DNA of 64,000 bases from Prolixibacteraceae bacterium (GCA_019459525.1 JAIBEY010000061.1:1-64000), one strand, 5' to 3'. Counted from the first letter of the stretch, positions 8,894 to 17,025 are shown. Numbers and translations are program-made. The notes: generated by a model from the letters alone, not told the origin.

Positions 8894-9710
8894 AAATAAC
8901 CTCGACTGCAGCCGGATAACAACCCGCAATTACAGCACTTCGTTTTCGCTCGGAGTGCGGGTTTTGAATGCCAGATACCGTGAAGGTATTTACAGCATTT
9001 ATGGTTTTGTGCGTTATGCTGATGAAATCGTGGATACCTTTTTTGATCAGGACCAACGTACTATTTTCGAAGAATTCAGACAAGAAACCTTCAAGGCGAT
9101 TGAGCGCAAATTCAGCATCAACCCGATTATCGACAGTTTTCAGATGGCTGTGCATAAATACCATATCGATCGTGAACTGATTGACGCTTTTTTATTAAGC
9201 ATGGAAATGGATCTTTCCAACGAGGTCTATTCACCAGAGTTGTTGAAAACCTACATTTATGGTTCGGCCGAAGTGGTTGGTCTGATGTGTCTGCGCGTTT
9301 TCTATTTCAACGAGCCTGAGAAATATGACCAGTTGGTTGCTCCAGCCCGAAAACTGGGGGAGGCATTCCAGAAGGTCAACTTTTTGCGCGATGCACACGA
9401 CGATTTCAGCAGCAAAGGACGGATTTATTTTAAAGACATCGACTTTGACCATTTTACCGAAGAAACAAAAAAACAACTGGAAGCCGAGATTGAAAAAGAC
9501 TTTCAGGAATCGATGGAAGGAATACGTCAATTGAAAAAGCAAGTAAGGCTGGGCGTTTACCTGGCTTACAGCTATTACCTTAATTTACTTAAAGAGATAA
9601 AAAAGGCTCGTCCGGAGGAAATTCTGAAAAAACGGTACCGGGTTTCAACCCGCCGGAAAAGCTATTTGCTGGTGAATGCCTACCTGAAAAATGCCTTGAA
9701 CATGCTTTAG
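8877..9710 (+). CDS. crtB: Phytoene synthase (CrtB)
   Basis: A 277-residue trans-isoprenyl diphosphate synthase (head-to-head) that joins two GGPP molecules to phytoene. Both aspartate-rich motifs are visible: YADEIVD at 47-53 and NFLRDAHDDF at 168-177. The N-terminus RNYSTSFSLGVRVL (S-T-S-F) matches the family. The ATG lies 17 bp inside the end of crtI, so the two are translationally coupled. No GGPP synthase gene accompanies it in this window; IPP would come from the mevalonate genes at 44-50 kb. The second Asp motif reads LRDAHDD instead of the common LRDVxED, a mild variation typical of Bacteroidota CrtB. Confidence 0.93.
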   Translation: MELYRKNNLDCSRITTRNYSTSFSLGVRVLNARYREGIYSIYGFVRYADEIVDTFFDQDQRTIFEEFRQETFKAIERKFSINPIIDSFQMAVHKYHIDRELIDAFLLSMEMDLSNEVYSPELLKTYIYGSAEVVGLMCLRVFYFNEPEKYDQLVAPARKLGEAFQKVNFLRDAHDDFSSKGRIYFKDIDFDHFTEETKKQLEAEIEKDFQESMEGIRQLKKQVRLGVYLAYSYYLNLLKEIKKARPEEILKKRYRVSTRRKSYLLVNAYLKNALNML

Positions 9711-9741
9711 GTATTAATTCGGTTCGCTCCTCAAAATTTCG

Positions 9742-9749
9742 TATTTTCG
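9742..9749 (+). promoter_or_regulatory. Possible -7 element for lpxK-punA
   Basis: TATTTTCG differs by one base from the Bacteroidota -7 consensus TAnnTTTG and sits 28 bp before the lpxK ATG. No clear -33 TTG is seen. It would separate lpxK transcription from crtIB. Weak, pattern only. Confidence 0.3.
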
Positions 9750-9777
9750 TGCCGAATTTTATTCTGAAAAAGCCAAG

Positions 9778-10881
9778 ATGTTCAAACTCTTTTTATATCC
9801 TATTTCTGCCATTTACGGGTTAATTATTTCGATTCGGAACTTTTTGTACGACTATAAAATCTTTCAATCTACCGAATTTGAAATTCCGGTAATTTCGATC
9901 GGAAACATTACCGTTGGCGGAACCGGAAAAACTCCACATACCGAATACCTGGTTGAGCTTCTTCGCAAACAATTTACGGTAACTACGATTAGTCGCGGTT
10001 ACAAACGAAAAACAAAAGGTTATCAGGAAGTTGAAGCTAATTCGCTGGCGTCGGCAATTGGCGACGAGCCTTTGCAGATCAAGAGTAAATTCCCCGATAT
10101 TCAGGTTATTGTGGATGAAAAACGGGTACATGCCATCAAGAAAATTCAGGTTCAGGAGCCTGCACAATTACCCGATATTATTTTGCTCGACGATGCCTTC
10201 CAGCACCGCAGTGTGAGCGCCGGGATTAACATCCTGCTGATCGACTTTAATCGTCCTATCGACAAAGACCAGTTGATGCCTGTGGGGCGTTTGCGCGAAT
10301 CGAAATGGCAAATGCGCCGCGCCAACGTAATTATTTACACCAAATGTCCGCAGGAAATTTCGCCCATTACCCGCCGTATCATCATGAAAGATGTGAATTT
10401 GCGTCCGTATCAAAACCTGTTTTTTACTACGATGGTTTATCAGCAGCTCACCCCTGTTTTTCCTGATGAAGCGATCCCAACTCCGAAACTTGCTTCTGAT
10501 AAGTTTAGCGTTCTGCTGGTTACCGGAATCGCAAATCCCGAGCACCTGCTGAAATACTTAAGCAATTTTTCTGAAAACATTACCAGCCTCAAATTTGCCG
10601 ACCACCATAATTTTAATGCGGCAAACATCCATCAAATAGAACAAAAGTTCGCCGGAATCGAGGCCGAAAATAAAATCATCATCACCACCGAGAAAGACTC
10701 TATGCGACTGAAAGACATGGATTTATCTCCCTCATTGAAAGCAAATTTATTTTACATACCGCTGAAAATTAAATTCCTCGACAGCGAAGGAAAAAACTTT
10801 GACGAAAAAATCGTGACTTATGTTAGAGAAAATAAAAGCAACCGCGACCTTCATAAAAGAAAGAGTAAAAAAGCCAATTGA
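9778..10881 (+). CDS. lpxK: Tetraacyldisaccharide 4'-kinase (lipid A biosynthesis)
   Basis: A 367-residue LpxK that phosphorylates the 4' position of the lipid A precursor at the inner face of the cytoplasmic membrane. An N-terminal amphipathic/hydrophobic helix (about 5-24) is followed by the P-loop block VISIGNITVGGTGKTPHTEYL, shortened to GGTGKTP at about 47-53, then the conserved SRGYKRKTKG and DDAFQHR (LpxK DD-x-FQH) and GRLRE words. The C-terminal end overlaps the purine nucleoside phosphorylase start by 62 bp, an unusually long overlap, and its last 15 residues are Lys/Arg-rich. Presence of lpxK supports a Gram-negative envelope. Confidence 0.93.
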   Translation: MFKLFLYPISAIYGLIISIRNFLYDYKIFQSTEFEIPVISIGNITVGGTGKTPHTEYLVELLRKQFTVTTISRGYKRKTKGYQEVEANSLASAIGDEPLQIKSKFPDIQVIVDEKRVHAIKKIQVQEPAQLPDIILLDDAFQHRSVSAGINILLIDFNRPIDKDQLMPVGRLRESKWQMRRANVIIYTKCPQEISPITRRIIMKDVNLRPYQNLFFTTMVYQQLTPVFPDEAIPTPKLASDKFSVLLVTGIANPEHLLKYLSNFSENITSLKFADHHNFNAANIHQIEQKFAGIEAENKIIITTEKDSMRLKDMDLSPSLKANLFYIPLKIKFLDSEGKNFDEKIVTYVRENKSNRDLHKRKSKKAN

Positions 10882-11632
10882 TGCTGCCATTATCCTGGGA
10901 TCTGGACTTGGCGGATTGGTTAAGGAAATTGAAATCGAGCTCACCATTCCGTACCACGAAATTCCTGATTTTCCCGTTTCAACCGTCGAAGGCCATTCCG
11001 GTCAACTGATTGTAGGCCAGTTGGGTGGGAAAACCGTGATGGCCATGCAAGGCCGGTTTCATTATTACGAAGGTTATTCGATGAAAGAGGTAACCTTTCC
11101 GGTACGTGTGATGAAAATGATGGGTATCAATACGCTCTTTGTTTCCAATGCTTCCGGAGGTTTAAACCCTGATTATAAGGTTGGCGATGTAGTAATCATT
11201 TCCGACCACATTAATTTTTTTCCGGAACACCCGTTACGGGGGAAAAACATGAACGAGCTGGGACCTCGTTTCCCGGATATGAGCAAATCGTACGACCAGC
11301 ATTTGCGCAATAAAGCAAAAGCCATAGCTTTGAAAAATGGCATTCCGGTGCGCGAGGGTGTGTATGTGGGCGTATCCGGTCCAACCTTCGAAACGCCAGC
11401 CGAATACCTCATGTTCCGTCATTTGGGTGCTGACATTGTTGGTATGTCAACCGTTCCTGAAGTAATTGTAGCCCGTCATATGGATATGACTGTTTTCGGC
11501 ATTTCGATTGTGACCGATAGTGGTGTTCCCGGACAAATCGTTGAAATCTCGCACGAAGAAGTTCAGGAAGTGGCCATGAAAGCCGAGCCGAACATGACCT
11601 TGATCCTGAAAGAGTTGGTTGCCGGATTGTAG
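10820..11632 (+). CDS. punA: Purine nucleoside phosphorylase (trimeric class)
   Basis: A 270-residue PNP that splits inosine and guanosine with phosphate. Motifs: the phosphate-binding GSGLGGL at 27-33, EGHSGQLIVG, GRFHYYEGY (R-x-H-x-Y-E-G), VSNASGGLNPDY, SDHINFF and the purine-binding GPTFETPAEY. The ATG inside lpxK gives exactly the family N-terminus (MLEKI...FI), so I keep this start in spite of the 62-bp overlap with lpxK. The adjacent GNAT gene follows after 8 bp and is probably co-transcribed. Class II trimeric length and motif spacing are normal. Confidence 0.93.
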   Translation: MLEKIKATATFIKERVKKPIDAAIILGSGLGGLVKEIEIELTIPYHEIPDFPVSTVEGHSGQLIVGQLGGKTVMAMQGRFHYYEGYSMKEVTFPVRVMKMMGINTLFVSNASGGLNPDYKVGDVVIISDHINFFPEHPLRGKNMNELGPRFPDMSKSYDQHLRNKAKAIALKNGIPVREGVYVGVSGPTFETPAEYLMFRHLGADIVGMSTVPEVIVARHMDMTVFGISIVTDSGVPGQIVEISHEEVQEVAMKAEPNMTLILKELVAGL

Positions 11633-11640
11633 CCAAGGTT

Positions 11641-12162
11641 ATGAACACGCCAGCCGGATACAAGAAAATACCTGTCAAAACGTGGTTCCTAACATTTGAA
11701 GGGAACTTACCCGATATTTCGGCATGGGGAGAGTCCATTCGCATCGAACACTGGAAAAATCCTCCGGTTGATGAATACCTGAAAATTTATACTGAAGTTG
11801 GTTGCACCTGGGGCTGGACCGGTCGTTTGTTAAAATCGAACGTAGAACTCGCTGCAATTTTACAATCAGAAAACAACGAAGTGTGGCTTTTTCAGGTTGA
11901 AAATGAAGTAGCTGGTTTTTTTGAATTGCTGCGGGCGGAAACCGAAACCGAGATCGTTTACCTTGGCCTTAAACCGGAATGGATTGGCAAAGGCCTAGGG
12001 CAGAAACTCATTCAGGCCTCGGTTTATGTGGCCGGACAAAACAACCATAAAACGTGGCTGCATACTTGCGAACACGACCATTCATCGGCTTTGCAGGCCT
12101 ACCTGAAAGCCGGATTTAAGATTGAAAAAGAAACCGTTTCAATGGAATATTATCCTGAATAA
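11641..12162 (+). CDS. GNAT family N-acetyltransferase
   Basis: A 173-residue protein of the acetyl-CoA-dependent GNAT superfamily. The acetyl-CoA loop is seen as YLGLKPEWIGKGLGQKLIQA (Q/R-x-x-G-x-G/A as IGKGLGQK near 118-126), and a later YLKAGFKIEKET segment is the usual beta6-beta7 end of the fold (A-G-F). It sits 8 bp after punA on the same strand. Substrate unknown. Nothing in the sequence points to ribosomal-protein or antibiotic acetylation specifically. Confidence 0.8.
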   Translation: MNTPAGYKKIPVKTWFLTFEGNLPDISAWGESIRIEHWKNPPVDEYLKIYTEVGCTWGWTGRLLKSNVELAAILQSENNEVWLFQVENEVAGFFELLRAETETEIVYLGLKPEWIGKGLGQKLIQASVYVAGQNNHKTWLHTCEHDHSSALQAYLKAGFKIEKETVSMEYYPE

Positions 12163-12192
12163 TCCTGAATTAAATTTGAACTCAAAACTTTT

Positions 12193-12567
12193 TCAGGCCA
12201 AAATAATCTCCGGATCAATATTCAGTTTTTGATGTAATAGTCGGGCCACCTTTAAGGTTGGTTCACTCTTCCCGTTAAGATATTCGCTTACGCGGCTCGG
12301 GCTAACTCCCAGCAGTTCTGCCAGCCCTTTTTGCGAAATATTCATCTCAGCCATCCGAAGTCGAATAATGGATGCCAGTGATGGTTTCTGAATCGGGTAG
12401 TACCGTTCTTCGTATTCTGCCACCAGGTCAGATAAAAGATCAAGCTCAACAAAATTCTGATCTTCAGCAGAAGTTTCATTTCCAACAACAAGTAGCAGTT
12501 CTTCTACCCGGCTTATTGCTTTTTTGTATTGAATTTCATTTTTTATTTCAGCCATAATCCATTTCAT
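12193..12567 (-). CDS. higA: HigA-family antitoxin (XRE helix-turn-helix)
   Basis: A 124-residue antitoxin. The N-terminal half is an acidic helical region (AEDQNFVELDLLSDLVAEYEERYY, shortened to the E/D-rich part at about 33-57), and the C-terminal half is an HTH_3 domain: IIRLRMAEMNISQKGLAELLGVSPSRVSEYLNG (helices around 66-100, key words SQKGLAELLG and SRVSEYLNGK). It begins directly after the higB stop, so the module has the toxin-first order typical of HigBA. Antitoxin binding to its own promoter upstream of higB is expected from the family. An alternative start is the Met at 12555. Confidence 0.85.
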   Translation of the reverse strand: MKWIMAEIKNEIQYKKAISRVEELLLVVGNETSAEDQNFVELDLLSDLVAEYEERYYPIQKPSLASIIRLRMAEMNISQKGLAELLGVSPSRVSEYLNGKSEPTLKVARLLHQKLNIDPEIILA

Positions 12568-12861
12568 TTAAATTGAACTACAATCAATTCGATCATAATC
12601 GGCATGTGTTCCAATAAACCTTATATATACTTTTTGTGAAGCAAAAATCACAATTGCAACCAGATGAAAGTTATTTCCCTTGATATTGAATACAAACCGG
12701 TTGTTTCCAACGTAATCCGCAGAACTAAACGATTTCTTGATATCAACCAGATTTTTCCACTCTGCCCGGCAAGTCTTGTAATACCAATCTTCCAGAGCCG
12801 ACTTGGCCTGAGGATATTCATTCGAAAACTCCTGAATTCTTTTGAAAGTTACAATTCTCAT
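12568..12861 (-). CDS. higB: HigB-family toxin (RelE superfamily mRNA interferase)
   Basis: A 97-residue toxin beginning MRIVTFKRIQEF. The ORF could extend 13 residues upstream, but the internal Met gives the conserved N-terminus of this HigB subfamily. Visible family words are ALEDWYYKTCRAEWKNLVDIKKSF (key W-Y, W, F), ADYVGNNRFVFNIKGNNFHLVA (N-x-R-F-x-F-N-I-x-G-N-x-x-R/H-L) and RFIGTHADYDRID (GTHxxYD). These proteins cleave mRNA on translating ribosomes. The position of the usual arginine in the GNxxRL motif is His here (GNNFHLV), which could affect activity. Immediately upstream of higA on the same strand. Confidence 0.83.
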   Translation of the reverse strand: MRIVTFKRIQEFSNEYPQAKSALEDWYYKTCRAEWKNLVDIKKSFSSADYVGNNRFVFNIKGNNFHLVAIVIFASQKVYIRFIGTHADYDRIDCSSI

Positions 12862-12983
12862 TTTCACATTAAAGTTCCAAAATAACGAACTATATTCCAA
12901 TTATCAAATTCTATTTTGCAATTTTTATCCTTTGGAGATTCCATTTTTGTTTGTTACTTGACGTCAAAATCAAATTTTTAGAC

Positions 12984-13931
12984 ATGACCAGCTTTCCAAC
13001 CTTTTCCGATATTGAAAAAGCGCACGAGCGTATTCGTCCGTACATTCACCGCACGCCGGTTTTGAGTTCGCAAAGCATCAACCAGATGGTGGGTGCCGAG
13101 CTGTTTTTCAAATGCGAAAACCTGCAAAAAGTAGGTGCCTTTAAGTTTCGTGGTGCATGCAATTCGGTGTTTTCGCTGTCCGACGATGAAGCTAAAAACG
13201 GAGTCTGCACGCATTCCTCCGGAAATCATGCTGCGGCGCTGGCTTTGGCAGCCCGGATGCGGGGCATTCCGGCCTATATCGTGATGCCCGAAAATGCTCC
13301 GGAAATCAAAAAAATTGCTGTGGCCGGTTACGGTGCGCTAATCACTTTTTGTACGCCAACGTTGGAAGCCCGCGAATCGACCCTGAAAAAAGTGGCCGAA
13401 CAAACAGGAGCAACTGAAATCCATCCGTACAACAATTTCAATGTAATTTGCGGACAGGGAACTGCCGCCAAAGAATTGATTGAAGAAATGGGTACTCTCG
13501 ACGTGGTGATGGCACCTGTTGGTGGCGGCGGATTATTAAGCGGGACGGCACTTTCGACCAAAGCTTTGCTGCCCAATACCCTGGTAATTGCAGCAGAACC
13601 TGCCGGTGCCGACGATGCTTTCCGGTCGTTTCACACCAAAATCCTACAGCCGTCGGTTGCGCCTAAAACTATTGCCGATGGCTTGCTGACTTCACTCGGA
13701 AGCCTGACTTTCCCCATTATCCTGAATGAAGTCGATCAGATTGCGACCGTTTCGGAAGAAAGCATTGTTGCGGCCATGCGCATGATTTGGGAACGCATGA
13801 AAATAATCATAGAAGCATCATCGGCAGTTCCATTGGCGGCTATTCTCGAAAACAAAGTGGACGTGAAAGGCAAAAAAGTTGGGATTATCCTGAGTGGCGG
13901 AAATGTGGATTTGGGGCGGTTGCCGTTTTAG
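12984..13931 (+). CDS. PLP-dependent threonine/serine dehydratase or serine racemase
   Basis: A 315-residue fold-type II PLP enzyme. The PLP lysine is in GAFKFRGA (Lys54 from the chosen start), the substrate loop is SSGNHAAALA (79-88), and the phosphate-binding glycine loop is VGGGGLLSG (179-187). The frame is open 33 bp further upstream, but the ATG at 12984 gives the family start. There is no C-terminal ACT domain, so it is not the isoleucine-feedback-regulated biosynthetic enzyme; the compact form fits catabolic threonine/serine dehydratase or serine racemase, and sequence alone does not separate these. It is a lone gene, convergent with the reductase gene downstream. Confidence 0.85.
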   Translation: MTSFPTFSDIEKAHERIRPYIHRTPVLSSQSINQMVGAELFFKCENLQKVGAFKFRGACNSVFSLSDDEAKNGVCTHSSGNHAAALALAARMRGIPAYIVMPENAPEIKKIAVAGYGALITFCTPTLEARESTLKKVAEQTGATEIHPYNNFNVICGQGTAAKELIEEMGTLDVVMAPVGGGGLLSGTALSTKALLPNTLVIAAEPAGADDAFRSFHTKILQPSVAPKTIADGLLTSLGSLTFPIILNEVDQIATVSEESIVAAMRMIWERMKIIIEASSAVPLAAILENKVDVKGKKVGIILSGGNVDLGRLPF

Positions 13932-13961
13932 CCCTACTTGAACAGGTTTTATTCAGGGATC

Positions 13962-13999
13962 AACCTTTCCCTTTATGAATTCAGGGAAGAAGGTTAATT
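13962..13999 (+). terminator. Candidate intrinsic terminator after the dehydratase gene
   Basis: AACCTTTCCCT (13962-13972) pairs imperfectly with AGGGAAGAAGGTT (13983-13995) across a 10-nt loop, followed by AATTTTT. It lies between convergent genes and could serve both strands. Confidence 0.4.
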
Positions 14000-14021
14000 T
14001 TTAGCAGGTGGCAAAGTATAA

Positions 14022-14591
14022 TTAAAAAACCTGTTTTATTTGATTGGTCCATTCGTCAATGGTATCGCCGGTAGCCCTGTTTGCCTGATCGAAGAAAAAA
14101 TGTTGTTTGATTTCCAATCCGGAATACGTATAAATTCCTTTATCGGAAGTGAGTGAAAGGGCTTTGTCCATTTCGGATGCTCGGTATTCGGCGGCTGGTT
14201 TTCCCTGCGTGTTGATGATTACCGCCTGTTTCCCGGTTAATAATCCCTTCTGAACGCCTTGATCGTAACGATAAGCAAATCCATAACTGAAAACCCTGTC
14301 GATATAACCCTTGAATATGGCAGGTAAACCGGTCCACCATATCGGGTGGATAAACGTTATACAATCAGCCCAAAGGATAAATTTCTGCTCCTGCCGAACG
14401 TCATCAGTAACCTGGCCTTTTTGTTGCCCGAGCATATCTTCCAGCGAAAGGACAGGATTAAAACCAAGCTGGTACAAATCCCTGATTTCAACTTCGTGAC
14501 CGTTATTCAATACATGTTCGGCAAGTGCCTGTTTGAGCTGCCCATTTAAACTCTGTGGGTTCGGATGCGCGTAAATAATTAAGTGTTTCAT
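14022..14591 (-). CDS. NAD(P)H-dependent flavin oxidoreductase (flavodoxin-like fold, NQO/KefF type)
   Basis: A 189-residue flavodoxin_2 family enzyme. The FMN phosphate loop appears as IYAHPNPQSLNGQL near 5-18, the central WADCITFIHPIWWTGLPAIFKGYIDRVFSYGFAY block (key words HPIWW, P, KGYIDRV, G-F-A-Y) is diagnostic, and INTQGKP is the third flavin contact. Members reduce quinones or nitro compounds, or act as ancillary subunits of Kef potassium efflux. An AraC-type regulator gene lies 73 bp upstream on the same strand and is a plausible activator of this gene. No Kef channel is nearby. Confidence 0.85.
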   Translation of the reverse strand: MKHLIIYAHPNPQSLNGQLKQALAEHVLNNGHEVEIRDLYQLGFNPVLSLEDMLGQQKGQVTDDVRQEQKFILWADCITFIHPIWWTGLPAIFKGYIDRVFSYGFAYRYDQGVQKGLLTGKQAVIINTQGKPAAEYRASEMDKALSLTSDKGIYTYSGLEIKQHFFFDQANRATGDTIDEWTNQIKQVF

Positions 14592-14664
14592 TGTTCTGCT
14601 TTTTTAGAATTTGATTCTACAAAAGTAGGATGCCGCCATTGCTTAAAATTGTAAGAAAACGAAA

Positions 14665-15486
14665 TCAGAGTTTGGCATTGCAAATGTCTTGCTGAAATTT
14701 CAGGTAGTTGGTCGGGCTAAGGTTGGTGTAATGTTTAAAGTCGTGAATGAGCTGACTTTGGTCGTAATAACCACATTGGCTGACGATTTCGAACCAATCT
14801 ACTTTTAAGTTTTTGGAAGCGACACCTTGTATAAGTTCGATGGCTTTTAAGAACCGTTGGTAGCGGTTGAGTTCTTTGGCCGAATATCCAAAGTATTTTT
14901 TATGGGTAATCTGTATGTTGCGTTCGGTTTGGTTATTCTCACTCGCAACCGATTTAACCGGATTTAAGGCTTGTGCGTTAAAGTTGGTCAGTTGTTCGGT
15001 AATCGTGTTTCGCTGCCGTAAATAAGGTTTGCAAAATTCGAGGATGTAGTTTACCCGTTTTGTTGCATCGCTCATCGGGTTGAGTTCGGTCCACAGCGCG
15101 GTAAAACAGTTTTCGTCCAGTAGTTCGTCGGGATGTAACGGTAAATTTTCTGCTACCGATGTTCTTCCGAAGAAACGGTAAAAAGCATCATCTTTAAAAT
15201 TGGCAACCAGTATCTCCGAATTTTCGGGCAGCGAATATTCAAAGGCTTGTTTTATGGGTCCCAAAAGGAGGCACTTGTCTAACCGAATGGGTGTGTTCTG
15301 TCGGGTACGAAGCCAAACAGTTGTCCCGAAGCTGAAAATCAGGATGGTTTGATAAGAAGGAAGCAACGTTTTGGTAATGGTTTCTCCCGATTTGTTTTCG
15401 GCGAAATAAAAATGAGAGAATACCTCTTCAAAGTCGGCCGGAACAGCAATTCGATAGTGGTTGTATTTCTCCTGGTTCCCTGTCAT
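14665..15486 (-). CDS. AraC-family transcriptional regulator
   Basis: A 273-residue regulator. The N-terminal region (about 1-150) resembles the sensor domain of Bacteroidota AraC proteins (LLPSYQTILIFSFG, then a GPIKQAFEYSLPENSEILVANF segment); the C-terminal 90 residues are a double helix-turn-helix with FEIVSQCGYYDQSQLIHDFKHYTNLSP, shortened to CGYYDQSQLIHDFK and SPTNYL. The frame is open to 15591, but residues before Met36 read out a spacer and would be Pro/Gly-rich, so I use the ATG at 15484-15486. It precedes the flavin reductase gene and may control it. Ligand unknown. Confidence 0.82.
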   Translation of the reverse strand: MTGNQEKYNHYRIAVPADFEEVFSHFYFAENKSGETITKTLLPSYQTILIFSFGTTVWLRTRQNTPIRLDKCLLLGPIKQAFEYSLPENSEILVANFKDDAFYRFFGRTSVAENLPLHPDELLDENCFTALWTELNPMSDATKRVNYILEFCKPYLRQRNTITEQLTNFNAQALNPVKSVASENNQTERNIQITHKKYFGYSAKELNRYQRFLKAIELIQGVASKNLKVDWFEIVSQCGYYDQSQLIHDFKHYTNLSPTNYLKFQQDICNAKL

Positions 15487-15583
15487 TTGTCTGGTATGTG
15501 CCTTGTTTTTCACCCTGAGTATTTGAGGTAAATTTCCTCTCGGCGAAGCACCGGACCCCCGTGGGTATGTTGCAGTTTGTTTC

Positions 15584-15958
15584 TTAGACAAGTTTTTCTA
15601 TTTCAGATTTATCTTTGAATATTTTTTTACCTTTTTGTATTCCAACATTTACCATTTCGTCTGCGCCTGATGAAATCCCTCCAATTCTCAAAACTGCATC
15701 GCAATGGTCGATGAGTTTTATTGCTATTGGATGAAAAATAGCGTTAAATATTTTGTCGCCAACTTCTTTTGAACCAGCCGTTTCTATTAGCGGTAATGCG
15801 AACCATTCACCCAAAACTGGCATATGTCCCATTTCATAAAGTTCCAATGCCATTTCGTTCATTGCCCTAACATTTGCTTCAATTAGCTCTGGAATATCAT
15901 TTGTTCCAGACCGATAGGGTCCGGCAACTAAAATTAGTAATGATTTTTTCTTTTCCAT
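15584..15958 (-). CDS. DUF4406 / nucleoside 2-deoxyribosyltransferase-like protein
   Basis: A 124-residue small Rossmann-like protein. VAGPYRSG at about 11-18 resembles the GxxS/G substrate loop of nucleoside 2-deoxyribosyltransferases, DHCDAVLRIGG near 84-94 the D-x-x-x-x-D-A-V strand, and SSGADEMVNVGIQKGKKIF near 96-114 the S-x-G-x-x-x-E-x-G-x-A region that bears the catalytic glutamate (Glu101 here). The family is mostly uncharacterised. It directly abuts the NUDIX gene with no intervening base, so the two are probably one unit acting on nucleotides. Enzymatic activity is inferred from fold similarity only. Confidence 0.7.
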   Translation of the reverse strand: MEKKKSLLILVAGPYRSGTNDIPELIEANVRAMNEMALELYEMGHMPVLGEWFALPLIETAGSKEVGDKIFNAIFHPIAIKLIDHCDAVLRIGGISSGADEMVNVGIQKGKKIFKDKSEIEKLV

Positions 15959-16537
15959 TTAGATTAAGTTATGAAGTTTTACATATTGGAGCAGCATTAT
16001 TGTTTTGCCATCTTTGATTTCACCAGTTTCTATCATTTGCATTGCTTTATTTATTTCCATTTCTAAAACTTCGATGTTTTCTTCTTCGTGTTCAACTCCA
16101 CCACCTTCGTTAACTTTCATTGTTTTTGAATATTCTGCAATAAAAAAATGCAAAATTTCAGTTACTGAACCAGGCGACATATATGCTTCAAATATTTTTT
16201 GAACGGATGAAACTTTGTAACCTGTTTCTTCTTCAGTTTCTCTTCTTATGCAATCTTCGGCGTTATCTTTATCCAATAATCCGGCACAAGCCTCTATTAG
16301 CATTCCATTCTCATTTCCATTTACATAGGTTGGAAGCCGAAATTGCTTTGTTAGAATTACAGTTTTCTGCAATTGGTTATAAAGCAAAATAGTTGCTCCG
16401 TTTCCTCTATCGTATGCTTCTCGGCTTTGCGTTTGTTTTGTGCCATCCTTTTTGAAATATTCGTATGTTATTTTTCTTAAAACATACCAATTGTCAGAAA
16501 GGATTTCTGTTTTTAAGATTTTTACTTTGTCTATCAT
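15959..16537 (-). CDS. NUDIX hydrolase, NudK (GDP-mannose pyrophosphatase) type
   Basis: A 192-residue NUDIX hydrolase resembling E. coli NudK over its whole length: [16 protein letters not shown] (N-terminal), [26 protein letters not shown], the NUDIX helix in 86-107 ending [10 protein letters not shown], then [19 protein letters not shown] (SPG-x-x-TE) and [15 protein letters not shown]. The glutamate cluster needed for metal binding (RETEEE) is intact. NudK-type enzymes split GDP-mannose or other nucleotide sugars and ADP-ribose-like compounds. The downstream DUF4406 gene begins at the next base after its stop. Length and starts are normal. Confidence 0.87.
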   Translation of the reverse strand: MIDKVKILKTEILSDNWYVLRKITYEYFKKDGTKQTQSREAYDRGNGATILLYNQLQKTVILTKQFRLPTYVNGNENGMLIEACAGLLDKDNAEDCIRRETEEETGYKVSSVQKIFEAYMSPGSVTEILHFFIAEYSKTMKVNEGGGVEHEEENIEVLEMEINKAMQMIETGEIKDGKTIMLLQYVKLHNLI

Positions 16538-16713
16538 TTATTTTAGTGTTTTGATGCTTTCAAATAGTAGGTAAACGTTGGAAGGGTCAATTAGGGCGTA
16601 TTGTCTCGCCTAAGACGAGATCAAGTCGAAAGGTGGCCAGAGCGGAAAGATGCACACAGAAAAGCACGGTTACTGCGGGGAACTGATGTTATGGCGCATA
16701 AGTTTATTCAACA
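16538..16713. other. Spacer with short inverted repeats in the accessory stretch
   Basis: No ORF is supported. TTATGGCGCATAA at 16689-16701 is a perfect 5-bp-arm inverted repeat, and TCTCG/CGAGA (16604-16620) is another. The layout of same-strand small genes separated by such spacers superficially recalls gene-cassette arrays, but I could not identify a proper attC structure. Confidence 0.3.
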
Positions 16714-17025
16714 TTAGACATCTATTGAAATACGAACTTTTCCTCCAAGTCCTTTTTCAACTATGTCAAAAAGTGTACTCAATGTTATATTGCTTCCATC
16801 ATTCTCAACGCGAGAAATATAGGTTCTTTTCTTGTCTATGATTTGTCCTAATTCTTCTTGAGTCATATGGCGAGATTCCCTTGCCTTTTTTAACAAAAGT
16901 CCAATTTTAAAAGATTCGGTTTCCCTCTCAAGATTGTCACGTCTTTCCGTCCCTTTTTCTCCGTAAACCTGATCCTTTATCTGATCCCAGGTTGTAATGT
17001 CTTTGTTGTTATTTTCTGCTTTCAT
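16714..17025 (-). CDS. XRE-type antitoxin of a RelE/Gp49-like module
   Basis: A 103-residue antitoxin. The N-terminal 40 residues are charged and probably bind the toxin; the C-terminal HTH reads LLLKKARESRHMTQEELGQIIDKKRTYISRVENDGSNITLSTL, shortened to MTQEELGQIIDKKRTYISRVEN (helix 2-turn-helix 3 in about 55-80). The start overlaps the toxin gene end by 17 bp, giving a toxin-first pair. Antitoxins of this type normally repress their own operon. It is the second TA module within 5 kb. Confidence 0.83.
   Translation of the reverse strand: MKAENNNKDITTWDQIKDQVYGEKGTERRDNLERETESFKIGLLLKKARESRHMTQEELGQIIDKKRTYISRVENDGSNITLSTLFDIVEKGLGGKVRISIDV

Noticed and set aside
12862-12900. Longer higB start with 13 extra residues
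   Set aside because: The internal Met gives the HigB family N-terminus; the extra residues match nothing.
15487-15591. Longer AraC regulator start
   Set aside because: The added 35 residues are Pro/Gly/Arg-rich and overlap the DUF4406 gene end; the sensor domain begins after Met36.
16538-16713. Integron attC site
   Set aside because: TTATGGCGCATAA resembles part of a cassette site, but the R'/R'' core pairs and an integrase were not found.
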